Assembly: GCA_016704345.1 (NCBI GenBank)
Contig: JADJAH010000006.1
Location: forward strand, 248,001 to 312,000
Source: Ignavibacteria bacterium
GTDB taxonomy: Bacteria; Bacteroidota; Ignavibacteria; Tepidaquicellales; Tepidaquicellaceae
Length of the DNA stretch: 64,000 bases
Direction: 5' to 3'
Position numbers and translations under genes: made by a program. Shown in pieces: positions 46,964-56,905 of the stretch. The notes below the pieces were generated by a model. It ran no database searches and was not told where the DNA came from. It worked only from the letters and a program-made list of their open reading frames with translations. Position 1 is the stretch's first letter. Each line of letters begins with the position of its first letter.

Positions 46964-48317
46964 ATGAACATCAAACATTGGAAAGTGGACCCAATTTCAG
47001 TATCAGAGCTTTCAGGAAGAATAAAATCAGTACTCGAAAGTGATTTTCAGTTCGTTCATGTGACCGGAGAGATTTCCAATTTCAAGCACCACACTTCAGG
47101 GCATTTCTATTTTGCACTCAAAGACGAGAGTGCTCAGATCAGTGCGCTAATGTGGAATTCGCGCAACAAGCAACTAAGTTTCATTCCCGAAGACGGAATG
47201 AAAGTCTCTGTGAAGGGCAGACTATCTGTTTACGAAGGCAGAGGAACATATCAAATAGATGTTTTTGAAATTAGCATAGCAGGTAAGGGTGACATTTATT
47301 TGGCGTTTGAGCAGCTCAAGGAAAAATTAAAAAAGGAAGGATTATTTGAAACTGGGAGAAAGAGGTCTATTCCAAAATTTCCAAGAAATATCATCTTAAT
47401 CACATCTGAAACCGGAGCTGCACTTCAGGATTTTTTACAGGGTTGCAAGCAGAAGATATCCGGTTATCAAGCTTATGCTGATCAATTCGAAGATGCAAGG
47501 AATTGACTCCGCTAAAGAAATTGTTACGTCAATTAGGAAAGCAAATGAAAAAAGGTATGATGCAGATATAATTGTCATGACCAGAGGGGGCGGCTCAATT
47601 GAAGACCTTTGGGTATTCAATGACGAAAGTGTTGCCCGGGCTATCTTTGATTCAAATGTTCCTTTTGTTTCTGCAATCGGGCATGAAATTGACTTCACAA
47701 TAGCTGACTTTGTTTCGGATTTAAGGGCGCCCACTCCTTCGGCTGCAGCAGAAATGATCTTACCCGATATAAGCGAACTAAGGAGAAGTATTGATGATAC
47801 AGAAGATAATCTGAAATATGAAGTTCTTAAAAAGCTGGGCTCACTCAAAATCGCCCTGAAGGCCATTGAGCAAAACTATCATTTCAGAAAGCCGGCAGAA
47901 AGAATAAAGGATCTGAAAGTGATACTTCAAACAATCAAAGATAGTTTGAGTTTTGCGGTCAAGACTAAGTTTAACAGAACTTATAGTGAACTTAAGAACA
48001 TTGAAAAGAGCTATTACTTCCGGAGACCGGCCGACAATATCAGGAATGCAAGAATCAAGTTAGATGAGACAGCAAAATCAATAAAGAGTATTCCCTTGAA
48101 ATCAATAAAGACAATTGTATCAAAACTCGATTCGTTTGATTCACTTTTGAAAAGTGTTAACCCTGAGAATGTGCTGAAGCGCGGATTTGTTCTGGTCTCC
48201 AGAGATAATATAGTAATTCAGAAAAGCGCATTGCTAAGTGAAGGAGACAAAATCGAAATGACTTTTTCAGACGGACGATCAAAAGCAACCATAAACGAAA
48301 AAATTAATCAAAATTGA
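46964..48317 (+). CDS. xseA: Exodeoxyribonuclease VII large subunit, frameshifted
   Basis: Catalytic subunit of a single-strand exonuclease. An N-terminal OB-fold (FVHVTGEISNFKHHTSGHFY, EDGMKVSVKGRLSVYEGRG), the catalytic domain (TSETGAALQDF, MTRGGGSIEDLWVFNDE, FVSAIGHEIDFTIADF, RAPTPSAAAE), two LNxxxEK-like helical repeats with YHFRKPAERIKDL and YYFRRPADNIRNA, and the C-terminal MTFSDGRSKATI. One extra G at 47440-47442 breaks the frame. Removing it gives LQVASRRYPVIKLMLINSK and 450 residues, the family length. First gene of a plus-strand operon. Confidence 0.93.
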
Positions 48318-48541
48318 AGACAAAGAAAGATAGATCAGAAACCGAGAGTTTTGAAAGTGCATTTAAGAAACTTGAAACAATCATGCACAAACTTGAGAAT
48401 GAAATACCGGAGTATTCTATCGACAGGATACTTGAAGAATACGAAGAAGGTGTTAGATTGCTGAAAGTGTGTCGTGACAAGCTTCATGATGCAGAACTTC
48501 GCATAGAAAAAATTGGAACTGAAGATGACAAAGAGAAATAG
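48314..48541 (+). CDS. xseB: Exodeoxyribonuclease VII small subunit
   Basis: 75-residue all-helical accessory subunit (SFESAFKKLETIMHKLENE, EEYEEGVRLLKVCRDKLHDAE). Its TTG start overlaps the xseA stop in a TTGA arrangement, so it is probably translationally coupled. Length and helical content are typical. Confidence 0.93.
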   Translation: MKTKKDRSETESFESAFKKLETIMHKLENEIPEYSIDRILEEYEEGVRLLKVCRDKLHDAELRIEKIGTEDDKEK

Positions 48542-48567
48542 TATATTCAAAAAAATTAATCTTCTAA

Positions 48568-50478
48568 ATGAGTGAATTTGATATCGACCAGACTAAGTTT
48601 CTGAAGGATGTTAATTATCCGGTCGACTTGCGAAAGCTTAATCTTATGGATTTGCGCGGTTTGGCCGATGAAGTTCGTGAATATCTTATTGACACTATTT
48701 CCAAAATCGGCGGTCACCTTGGAGCATCACTGGGAGTATGTGAACTTACTCTCGCCCTTCATTATGTTTTCAATACACCTGAAGACAAAATAATATGGGA
48801 TGTCGGTCATCAGGGTTACATACACAAGATCCTTACTGGAAGAAAGGAAGCACTGAAGAGAATAAGGCAGAAAGACGGCATTAGCGGATTCTTGAAAAGA
48901 AGTGAAAGCGAGTATGATGTATTTGGAGCGGGACATGCCACAACCTCAATTTCCGCGGCGTTGGGTATAGCTACAGCACGCGATTTTCTAAAGAAGAAAT
49001 ATAAAGTCATAGCAGTAATTGGTGACGGTTCAATGACCGGTGGTATGGCATATGAAGCGATGAATAATATTGGACTATTGAAGAAAGATATTATTGTAGT
49101 GTTGAATGATAACAAGATGTCAATTGCTCCGAACGTTTGGTCGCTTCAGAATTATTTCAATGAATTGATGACCAATGACACTTATAACAAATTTCGTTCT
49201 AAGGTCTGGGAACTCACTGATGTACTTGATAAGAAGACCAGTGACAGATTGAGAAAAGTTGCTGCCAGAATAGAGGGCGGAGTTAAGGGTGTAGTGACGC
49301 CGGGTATGTTGTTTGAAGCTTTGGGTTTCAGATATTTTGGACCTGTGAACGGGCACAATGTTGTCAATCTTGTCAAGATGTTTGAGGAATTGAATAAAAT
49401 GTCGGGACCACTTCTTCTTCACATTATTACAGACAAAGGCAAAGGTCCGTCTTACGCAGTTGAACATCCGCAAAAAATTCATGCACTGAATCCGTTTGAC
49501 AAATTAACGGGAATAGAACTCAAGAAATCAGAAATACCCACTTATACAAAAGTATTTGGTCAGGCTCTCGTTGAGCTTGCGAAGAAGGACGAAAAGATTG
49601 TGGCAGTCAACGCCGCTATGCCTGACGGAACCGGATTGAATTATATGCAGAAAGAAATTCCTGAAAGATATTTTGATGTAGGCATTGCCGAGCAACACGC
49701 AGTAACTTTCTGTTCAGGACTTGCAACGGAAGGATTCACACCTGTAGCAGCAATCTATTCAACATTCCTTCAAAGGGCTTTTGATCAGATAATTCATGAT
49801 GCTGCTTTACAGAAACTCCCGGTTGTGTTTGTACTTGACAGGGGAGGACTGGTAGGTTCCGATGGAGCAACGCATCACGGTGTTTTCGATCTTACATATA
49901 TGAGGCTGATTCCGGGGATGGTATTGATGGCTCCAAAGGATGAGAGAGAATTGAGAAACATGCTATACACAGCGACCCAATACAAACGCGGACCGATTGC
50001 AATCAGGTACCCGAGAGGAAATGTTGAAGGAGTCGAATTGGGTGAGTTCGAGAGCATAGAGATTGGCAAATCAGAAGTTGTAAGAGATGGAAAAGATATG
50101 GCGATACTGGCGATAGGCAACATGGTGAATTATTCCATGAAGGCTGCTGAGATACTTGAAAAGGAAAACATGGATGTACATGTTGTCAATGCAAGATTTG
50201 TGAAGCCACTTGACAGAGAAATGCTTTTTGAAGTATTTGGAAAGTTTGAAAAAGTGCTGACGGTTGAAGACAACACAATTATAGGCGGTTTTGGAAGCGC
50301 TGTCAGTGAGTTCGCTTCTCAGCACGGATTCAAGAATGACATTCTCATACATGGTATTCCTGACAGATTCATAGATCATGCAAAGCCGGAAGAACTTCAC
50401 CAACAACTAAGAATTGATGCACAGGGAATTTCTGAGGTTGCGCTTGAGTTCATGAACAGAAAAGTTCATCATGCATAG
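48568..50478 (+). CDS. dxs: 1-deoxy-D-xylulose-5-phosphate synthase
   Basis: Thiamine-diphosphate enzyme condensing pyruvate and glyceraldehyde 3-phosphate, the first step of the MEP pathway. 636 residues. N-terminal transketolase motifs GGHLGASLGVCELTLALHYV and the ThDP/Mg site VIGDGSMTGGMAYEAMNN. Pyrimidine-binding domain with DVGIAEQHAVTFCSGLA and YSTFLQRAFDQIIHD. C-terminal domain with VTVEDN and GGFGSAVSEF. It starts 26 bases after xseB. Next to xseAB is a common genomic position for dxs. The following lipoprotein gene overlaps its end by 8 bases. Confidence 0.97.
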   Translation: MSEFDIDQTKFLKDVNYPVDLRKLNLMDLRGLADEVREYLIDTISKIGGHLGASLGVCELTLALHYVFNTPEDKIIWDVGHQGYIHKILTGRKEALKRIRQKDGISGFLKRSESEYDVFGAGHATTSISAALGIATARDFLKKKYKVIAVIGDGSMTGGMAYEAMNNIGLLKKDIIVVLNDNKMSIAPNVWSLQNYFNELMTNDTYNKFRSKVWELTDVLDKKTSDRLRKVAARIEGGVKGVVTPGMLFEALGFRYFGPVNGHNVVNLVKMFEELNKMSGPLLLHIITDKGKGPSYAVEHPQKIHALNPFDKLTGIELKKSEIPTYTKVFGQALVELAKKDEKIVAVNAAMPDGTGLNYMQKEIPERYFDVGIAEQHAVTFCSGLATEGFTPVAAIYSTFLQRAFDQIIHDAALQKLPVVFVLDRGGLVGSDGATHHGVFDLTYMRLIPGMVLMAPKDERELRNMLYTATQYKRGPIAIRYPRGNVEGVELGEFESIEIGKSEVVRDGKDMAILAIGNMVNYSMKAAEILEKENMDVHVVNARFVKPLDREMLFEVFGKFEKVLTVEDNTIIGGFGSAVSEFASQHGFKNDILIHGIPDRFIDHAKPEELHQQLRIDAQGISEVALEFMNRKVHHA

Positions 50479-50926
50479 AAGATCCAATTTACTAATAGTG
50501 CTGTTAACGATTTCGTTTTTCTCATGCAGTGACAATACGGTAGATACAAATTCTGCTCCTGAGTTATTGCTCAGCGTTGAAGGTCTCGTAGAACATCTTG
50601 GCGGAGATTGTTCGGCAGTTCAGGTGAGAACAAGAATTCTTGGAAGCTCTGACCTGAATCAGTTCAACAAACTAAAGATAGAACTTAACGGTACTTCAGA
50701 TGCGGATCTTTCGAGCATTCAGATATATTACTTTGTTAATGGTGAACAGAAATATTTGATTGACCTTCCAAGCAGGGAGGAAATTAATAGCACTCGTACG
50801 ATAGAGGTGAATTCACCAGATTTTGCCGGAGAAATTTATTCAAGAGTCACTCTCAAATCTTCTGTCTGCACGGGACAGATTTATTTCCTTACTCTCAGAG
50901 ATGTAAGGGTTTCTGGAATAAGATAA
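50471..50926 (+). CDS. Small lipoprotein of unknown function
   Basis: 151 residues. The N-terminus RRSNLLIVLLTISFFSC is a lipoprotein signal with the lipobox Cys near residue 20. The mature part looks like a single beta-sandwich with two further Cys (GGDCSAVQ and SSVCTGQ) that could form a disulfide. No family recognised. It overlaps the end of dxs by 8 bases and precedes miaB by 11, so it is cotranscribed. A membrane-anchored extracytoplasmic protein is all that can be inferred. Confidence 0.75.
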   Translation: MHRRSNLLIVLLTISFFSCSDNTVDTNSAPELLLSVEGLVEHLGGDCSAVQVRTRILGSSDLNQFNKLKIELNGTSDADLSSIQIYYFVNGEQKYLIDLPSREEINSTRTIEVNSPDFAGEIYSRVTLKSSVCTGQIYFLTLRDVRVSGIR

Positions 50927-50937
50927 ATTATCCCGAC

Positions 50938-52392
50938 TTGCAGCTAACAGACCTAATCCTAAATAATTCAGAACAAGTAACACGTCAATCGGGCCTTCAA
51001 AGTCCTGAAAACGACAAGAAAGTATACATTGAAACCTTTGGGTGTCAAATGAATTATTCTGACACCGAAATTGTGCTCGGAGTTCTGAGTAAGTTTGGTT
51101 ACAATGAGACAAGTTCGCTCGAGGGCTCAGATGTCATCTTACTGAATACCTGCAGCATCAGGGAGAATGCCGAAAGAAAAATCTACAAAAGACTTGATGA
51201 TCTCAAATTTATTAAAAGAAAAAATCCAAATGTTGTAATTGGTATTCTCGGCTGTATGGCGGAAAGGCTCCGAAAGGATCTTCTGGAAGAAAGAAAGTGT
51301 GTAGATCTTATTGTCGGACCGGATGAATACAGAAGAGTACCTGAGCTGATTGACAACGTGCTCGAGACCGGTGAGAAAGGGATTGCAGTCAAGCTTTCCC
51401 GGGTTGAGACATATGATGATATAGCTCCTCTCCGAAGAGAAGGGGTTACAGCTTGGCTTTCCATAATGAGAGGCTGTGACAAGTTCTGTACTTTTTGTGT
51501 GGTTCCATTTACCAGAGGAAGAGAGAGAAGCAGAAGTCTCAACGGAATTTTGGATGAAGCAAAGAGATTGTCAGATGAAGGTGTAAAAGATATTTGGCTG
51601 CTTGGACAGAATGTAAACTCATACAAATTTGAAGAGCATGATTTCCCCGATCTCTTGAGGACAGTTGCTTCTGCTTTGCCGGAGGTCAGGATCAGATACA
51701 CTACGTCTCATCCGTATGATCTTTCCCAAAAGCTGCTTGAGACAATGGCAGAGTATGATAATATCTGCAAATATATTCACCTGCCGATTCAGTCAGGTTC
51801 TGACAGAATTCTTCAGCTTATGAACAGGCTTTACACTGTTGAGCAATATATGAAAGTGATGAAGACAGCAAGGGAACTAATGCCTGATGTCGGATTCTCC
51901 ACAGACATTATTTCCTGCTTCCCCGGCGAAACTGAGGATGATCATAAAATGACATTGGATGTTATCAGCGAAGTTCAGTACGACGGGGCATTTACATTTC
52001 TATATTCACCACGTGAGAATACAAAAGCATATTCAATGTCTTTTGATATTCCTGACGAAATAAAAAAGAGAAGGCTTGATGAGATCATTACACTTCAAAG
52101 AGAAATTTCTTATGATATAAACCGAAAGATGGTCGGCAAAACAAAAAGAGTACTCGTTGAATCTCTCAGCAAGAAATCTGATGATTTCTATATGGGCAGA
52201 ACCGACTGCAATAAATCCGTAATACTCCCGGCTCAATTTATAAATGATGAAGGTAATCAAGACACCAATCTCAGAGCACCGGCAATCGGAGACATGATTG
52301 ATGTCCTTATTACTAAAGCAAACTCCGCAACACTATTCGGAAATCCGGTACACTTTCATTTGCCAATTTCAAATTCACTGCTAAATGGCTGA
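50938..52392 (+). CDS. miaB: tRNA-2-methylthio-N6-dimethylallyladenosine synthase (MiaB)
   Basis: Radical-SAM methylthiotransferase modifying A37 of tRNAs that read UNN codons. 484 residues. The auxiliary-cluster Cys residues are in ETFGCQMNYSD, LLNTCSIRENA and LGCMAERL. The radical-SAM CxxxCxxC is MRGCDKFCTFCVVPFTRG. A TRAM domain (VGKTKRVLVES) closes the protein. The start is a TTG at 50938. No ATG occurs before the conserved GCQMNY. The acyltransferase gene overlaps its stop by 8 bases. It uses dimethylallyl-tRNA made from an MEP-pathway product. Confidence 0.95.
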   Translation: MQLTDLILNNSEQVTRQSGLQSPENDKKVYIETFGCQMNYSDTEIVLGVLSKFGYNETSSLEGSDVILLNTCSIRENAERKIYKRLDDLKFIKRKNPNVVIGILGCMAERLRKDLLEERKCVDLIVGPDEYRRVPELIDNVLETGEKGIAVKLSRVETYDDIAPLRREGVTAWLSIMRGCDKFCTFCVVPFTRGRERSRSLNGILDEAKRLSDEGVKDIWLLGQNVNSYKFEEHDFPDLLRTVASALPEVRIRYTTSHPYDLSQKLLETMAEYDNICKYIHLPIQSGSDRILQLMNRLYTVEQYMKVMKTARELMPDVGFSTDIISCFPGETEDDHKMTLDVISEVQYDGAFTFLYSPRENTKAYSMSFDIPDEIKKRRLDEIITLQREISYDINRKMVGKTKRVLVESLSKKSDDFYMGRTDCNKSVILPAQFINDEGNQDTNLRAPAIGDMIDVLITKANSATLFGNPVHFHLPISNSLLNG

Positions 52393-53263
52393 CTTTCTTA
52401 GTGTAGCGGCATTCAGAACCTTTGGCTTTCTTGTAAGACTCTTGCCATTATCAGTTATACAGCGGCTTGGTGTATTTATGGGTAAGTTTTTTTTTATCTG
52501 CTTCCGATAAGAAAGCAAGTCGCCTTATCAAATCTAGAAATCTGTTTTCCCGAAAGTGACCTGAAATGGAGACTCCGGATTGTCAGAAGTTCATATATCA
52601 ACCTATCAATCGATTTATTAGAGTTTCTTTATCTTCCTAAGTTCAATTATGAACGGCTTGAGAAATCAGTGTCTTCAAAAGACTTTGATGATCTTGTGAA
52701 AGGAATTGAAAACGAAAACGGTATCTTCTTTCTAAGCGGACATTTTTCCAATTGGGAGCTCATAGCTTTCTCATTTCCGGTAATTACAGGATATTCTCTC
52801 AACATCATAACTAAGAAACAGGCAAGTAAGAAACTCAATTTGCTTATTAATAAATTCAGATCTCTCCGGAAACAAAATGATTGAAACCGGCATGACTCTT
52901 AAGGAAGCTTTAAGAGTTGTTAAGCAAAAAAAACCGGTATGCTTTCTCGTGGATCAGGCAGGTCATCCTGATTACTCTGTATATTCAGAATTTTTTGGAA
53001 TGAATGTAGCGTCATTCGCGGGACCGGCAAAATTAGCTCTTGCAGAAAGACCGGAATTAATTTTTGCTTTTATGGTGAGGCAACCGAATTTTGAATTCAG
53101 GGTTCACTCCAATCACATTTACTATGATGATCTCAATGACAAATCGAAAGAAAGTTTGGAGATATTAACTCAGAGAATTCAGAGTGAAGTAGAAAAGGCG
53201 ATCAGGGAATATCCCGAACAATGGCTTTGGTTTCACAAGAGATTCAAGCATTCAAGAAGCTGA
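52385..53263 (+). CDS. LpxL/HtrB-family lipid A acyltransferase, two frameshifts
   Basis: About 292 residues after correction. The N-terminus (MADFLSVAAFRTFGFLVRLL) starts at 52385 overlapping miaB. The frame is lost in a run of nine T (52487-52495, one missing) and again near 52861 (one extra base). The reconstructed protein contains the HtrB active-site H-x4-E in SGHFSNWELIAF, and VCFLVDQAGHP resembles the family's FxPDQ-type region with a less usual sequence. It transfers a secondary acyl chain to the lipid A precursor or a related lipid at the inner membrane. Followed by a glycosyltransferase of LPS-core type. Confidence 0.82.
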
Positions 53264-53267
53264 GTCT

Positions 53268-54291
53268 GTGAAAAAAATACTTATCATACAGACTGCATTT
53301 CTTGGCGACTTAATTCTGACTTTGCCTCTTGTTCAAATCGCGAAGAAACATTTGCCCGAATACTCTTTTGATATTGTAGTCATCCCATCAACTTCAGAGA
53401 TTCTTAAGAACAATCCTCTTGTTAATAATGTGTTGGTATATGATAAAAGGAGATCCGGATGGGGTGATATGTATAGATTTTCCAAACAGCTTAAGAGGAA
53501 CAGATGATTTTCTGATTTCGCCTCACCGCTCGGGTAGATCTGCGATATTGAATTTTCTTGCCTCCCCAAAAACCAATATTGGATTTGATAAATCTTCGAT
53601 GAGTTTTTTATATAAGCAAATAGTAAAATATGAAACAGGTCTTCATGAGATTCAAAGAAATCTGAGATTGCTTGAGCCTCTTGGAGTTCATGAAGTTGAT
53701 ATTGTAAGGCCGGAAATGTTCATAGGTGAAAATGAAAAATCAGTTGTTGATAGCGTAATGTCTGAACTGAGATTGTCCGAGGATGAAAAGTTTGTAACAA
53801 TTGCTCCAGGCTCCGTGTGGTTCACAAAGAGATTTCCGGAGAGTAAATTTGCCAAGCTCTGCAAAAGTCTTTCATCAGTTGGAATAAGAACTGTGCTTGT
53901 AGGTGGTGAAAAAGATATTGAAACCGGGATGAGGATCTTTAAGGAAACAAATAGCGAGAAGGTGAGTGACCTAACAGGAAAGTTAACTATACTTCAATCA
54001 GCTGAACTTATAAGGCGCTCATCATTGCTTGTAACAAATGACTCGGCTCCTCTTCACATTGGTAATGCAGTGGAGACTCCAGTGTTTGCAGTCTTTGGAT
54101 CAACAATTACCGGTTTCGGATTTTACCCTTACGGCAAATCAGACATTGTTTTTGAAACAAACGATCTTGCATGCAGGCCCTGTGGAATACACGGCCGAAC
54201 GTCATGTCCGATTGGTACACTAGAATGCATGAATCGAATCGATGTGACAATCATTGCCGAAAATATTGCAGAACTATTCAGAAAGGCATAG
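53268..54291 (+). CDS. Glycosyltransferase family 9 (heptosyltransferase-like), frameshifted
   Basis: About 340 residues after removing one base near 53499-53503, joining KQLKRN to DDFLISPHRSGRSAI. N-terminal ILIIQTAFLGDLILTLPL is the GT9 start motif. The C-terminal donor site has IAPGSVWFTKRFPESKFAKL and NDSAPLHIGNAVETPVFAVFGST. A Cys-containing tail (CRPCGIHGRTSCPIGTLEC) is seen in WaaF/WaaQ-like enzymes. Start GTG at 53268, 4 bases after the acyltransferase stop. It adds heptose or a related sugar to lipopolysaccharide core in the cytoplasm. Acceptor unknown. Confidence 0.87.
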
Positions 54292-54558
54292 CTTCAGCCT
54301 TTCAGAGATATCATTTTCCCCGAATGCTTCACCGCTTTCATTCATTTCTTTTATCAAGTTTTCGATAATTTCTCTTCCCTGCGATTTCATATCGTCCCGA
54401 AGGAATCCCGAAAAAATCGGATCTCCAAGCAAAGCATGATTGATTTCAGCTTCTTTGTTGTGCTCATCTAATTCCGTAAAATAAATAACTCTGAACTTCT
54501 TGTTGAAATCACCTTCACGGTATATCTCGAACATTGTTTTGTCAGATTCGAAGATCAT
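54274..54558 (-). CDS. Small conserved-looking protein of unknown function
   Basis: 94 residues, mixed alpha/beta, with no signal peptide or helix long enough for a membrane segment. Landmarks are YREGDFNKKFRVIYFTELD and GDPIFSGFLRDDMKSQGRE. It begins one base after the ribE stop and its 3' end overlaps the convergent glycosyltransferase by 18 bases. Its position as last gene of the operon and ordinary coding composition support a real gene. Function not recognised. Confidence 0.65.
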   Translation of the reverse strand: MIFESDKTMFEIYREGDFNKKFRVIYFTELDEHNKEAEINHALLGDPIFSGFLRDDMKSQGREIIENLIKEMNESGEAFGENDISERLKLCLSE

Positions 54559-54559
54559 T

Positions 54560-55180
54560 CTATTTGAGTTTATTGTTTTCGAGTATGCGTTTAATGTATT
54601 TGCCTATCATGTCAAACTCAATGTTTACAACGTCTCCCGGTTTTGCTTTCCCAAGTTTGGTTACTTTGAGAGTGTGTGGAATAATTGCAACTTTGATCTG
54701 AGCATTTGCTTTCTTGCTTTTAAGAATCTCAGCAACTGTAAGACTGATGCCGTCTATCGAAATCGATCCGACATAGATTATACTGTCTGCAAGACTTTTC
54801 GGAAACTCAACAAATATTTCCCAACTGCCCTCCAGCTTATTGATCTTAGTGATCGTTCCGGTTGTATCAACGTGTCCCTGAACGAAGTGTCCGTCAAATC
54901 TTGAACCTGCTGACATTGCCCTCTCAAGGTTGACCAGACTTCCGGAATTGAGTAAACCCAGATTTGTTTTCTTTAATGACTCTGCCATTGTGTCAAATGT
55001 GAAGCTCTTAGCATTTTTCGAGGTTAGAGTCATACATGCTCCGTTTATTGCCATGCTGTCGCCAACTTTCATACTTTTCAAATAGCCGGAAGCATTTGGC
55101 TGCACCGACAATCTAATACCGGATCCTTCTTTTGTTTTTGAAATTACTTTACCTGTTGTTTCAACTATGCCTGTGAACAT
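54560..55180 (-). CDS. ribE: Riboflavin synthase, alpha subunit
   Basis: 206 residues made of two lumazine-synthase-like beta-barrel repeats. First repeat: MFTGIVETTGKV, GDSMAINGACMTLT, SAGSRFDGHFVQGHVDTTG. Second: VGSISIDGISLTVAEI, IAIIPHTL-type ending (VAIIPHTLKVTKLG). It makes riboflavin from two 6,7-dimethyl-8-ribityllumazine molecules. It overlaps ribD by 20 bases, so the two are coupled. ribA/B and ribH are not in the window. No FMN riboswitch is seen here, as expected for genes within a larger operon. Confidence 0.95.
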   Translation of the reverse strand: MFTGIVETTGKVISKTKEGSGIRLSVQPNASGYLKSMKVGDSMAINGACMTLTSKNAKSFTFDTMAESLKKTNLGLLNSGSLVNLERAMSAGSRFDGHFVQGHVDTTGTITKINKLEGSWEIFVEFPKSLADSIIYVGSISIDGISLTVAEILKSKKANAQIKVAIIPHTLKVTKLGKAKPGDVVNIEFDMIGKYIKRILENNKLK

Positions 55181-56258
55181 TTTCGTAATGTAAGATTAAT
55201 TCGTTGTCAATTGTTTTTTGATCGATTAAACAAAGTTCATGTGCTGAACTTAAATTCTTAATTGATGCATCGTCAAACGCCGAAATGCCGGAGCCTATGA
55301 TCTTAGGTGCAATAAAAAAGAATACATCGTCGTACAAACCGGTATTCAGAAATTGCGAAAACAAATTCATACCGCCTTCTACTATAATGCTTGAAATGTT
55401 CTCTTCATAAAGAGAATTCAAAATATCACTTATTGAGAAACGACCGTGAGTTTGCTTAACCGGTATTTTTCTAACTGAGATGTTGCGTTTGCCTGCAATT
55501 GCTTTTACAGATGAAATGATGATGGTCCTGTCCGCATTTTCATCATTAAAAATTTCCAGATGCTCCGGAAGCCTCAGGTCTCTATCTATTACAAATCTGA
55601 ATGGTGTCCTTCCTTTAGTCAGCCTTGCATCGAGTTTTGGATTATCTAACATCGCAGTATTTGTACCAATCAAGACTGCATCAAATTCAGATCTCATTTT
55701 ATGAACGATCTTTCTCGATGACTCTGAAGTGATATACTTGGAATCTTTATTGTTCAAAGCAATCTTGCCGTCAATACTTTGTGCGATCTTTAATGTAACG
55801 AATGGTCTTTTCTTAGTTACAAAATTAACGAAGAACTTGTTGAACTCTCTGCACTCTTTCTGTAACACGCCTTCGACGACTTTTATCCCTGCCTGCTTCA
55901 GTATTTTTATACCCTTACCGTTGACTTTTTCATAAGGGTCCTGCATTCCTATTACCACCTTGTCAGGCATTTCATTCTTCAGCAAAACTGCGCATGGCCC
56001 GGTATTGCCCCGATGCGAGCATGGTTCAAGATTCACGTATACTGTAGCCCCTTCCAAATCAAATCCGTTGCGCTTTGCATCTTCAACAGCATTTACTTCA
56101 GCGTGAGACTCTCCAAAAGCCCGGTGAAATCCTTTGCCAATTACTTTCCCATCCTTCACTATCAAGCATCCAACCAGCGGATTAGGCGAAACATATCCCG
56201 CACCCTTTTTTGCGATCTTCAAACATTCCGCCATGAATCTTTCGTCAGGATTTCTCAA
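55161..56258 (-). CDS. ribD: Bifunctional riboflavin deaminase/reductase (RibD)
   Basis: 365 residues. The N-terminal deaminase domain has GYVSPNPLVGC, the zinc motifs SHAEVNAVEDA and EPCSHRGNTGPCA. The C-terminal reductase domain has FVTLKIAQSIDGKIAL and IIVEGGMNLFSQFL. It performs two successive steps of riboflavin synthesis. The TTG start at 56258 overlaps the upstream glycosyltransferase stop in a TTGA arrangement. The sequence right after it (NPDERFMAECLKIAKKG) matches the usual family N-terminus, so this start is preferred to the internal ATG. Confidence 0.95.
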   Translation of the reverse strand: MRNPDERFMAECLKIAKKGAGYVSPNPLVGCLIVKDGKVIGKGFHRAFGESHAEVNAVEDAKRNGFDLEGATVYVNLEPCSHRGNTGPCAVLLKNEMPDKVVIGMQDPYEKVNGKGIKILKQAGIKVVEGVLQKECREFNKFFVNFVTKKRPFVTLKIAQSIDGKIALNNKDSKYITSESSRKIVHKMRSEFDAVLIGTNTAMLDNPKLDARLTKGRTPFRFVIDRDLRLPEHLEIFNDENADRTIIISSVKAIAGKRNISVRKIPVKQTHGRFSISDILNSLYEENISSIIVEGGMNLFSQFLNTGLYDDVFFFIAPKIIGSGISAFDDASIKNLSSAHELCLIDQKTIDNELILHYENVHRHS

Positions 56259-56905
56259 ACTGATTTTCGAAGGCTTGAAGTTATACTTGCGGGATTGTCC
56301 CTATGATAAATGTATGTAGGTTCATTAAATCTACGTACTTTGTAACTGCTCTCAACACGGTTGACAAAATCTGAATCGTGAGAATACATATCTCTAAAAC
56401 CTCCCGACTCAAGAAATACTTCTCGCTTACCAAACAATGTTCCACCTATGATACAATCATTAATATGAATGAGTTTGCTCATGTCTTTTGCATCGGGTAT
56501 GTAGAAGTCATTTTCTTCTCCTCTCAGCATTGCCGGAGAATGAATCAGGTCCACGCTTTCGTTGCTTTTCATGAATTCGACACGCAGTGCGATGTGCTCG
56601 GGCAGGTATTCATCATCAGCATCCAGGAATGTTAAGTAATTGCCTTTGGAATTCAAAATGCCTGCATTCAGTGATATTGGATGTCTTCTGTTTGAATGGC
56701 GCAAATACTTGATGTTGTTATGTTCAACAAGATAAGGAAACAATATGCTGAAAGTATTATCTGTGCTGCCGTCGTCAACTATCAAAAGCTCGAAATCCCT
56801 AAATGTTTGTTGCAGAACTGAATCTACTGATCTCTTCAGGAACTTCGCGGAGTTATATGTTGCAAGGATTATTGAAACCTCATATGTTTGATCGCCTGTT
56901 ACCAT
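56255..56905 (-). CDS. Glycosyltransferase family 2
   Basis: 216 residues, GT-A fold. N-terminal VSIILATYNSAKFLKRSVDS, the nucleotide-binding DDGSTD, and the metal-binding DxD in LTFLDADDEYLPEH. HDSDFVNRVESS near residue 180 would contain the catalytic base region. It transfers a sugar from a nucleotide donor to a surface polymer or lipid. At the short end of the family. It overlaps the upstream lipoprotein gene by 7 bases and ribD by 4. Confidence 0.88.
   Translation of the reverse strand: MVTGDQTYEVSIILATYNSAKFLKRSVDSVLQQTFRDFELLIVDDGSTDNTFSILFPYLVEHNNIKYLRHSNRRHPISLNAGILNSKGNYLTFLDADDEYLPEHIALRVEFMKSNESVDLIHSPAMLRGEENDFYIPDAKDMSKLIHINDCIIGGTLFGKREVFLESGGFRDMYSHDSDFVNRVESSYKVRRFNEPTYIYHRDNPASITSSLRKSV

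Noticed and set aside
54500..54904. 134-residue plus-strand frame
   Set aside because: It lies antisense to ribE, which is strongly supported, and it has no recognisable motif.
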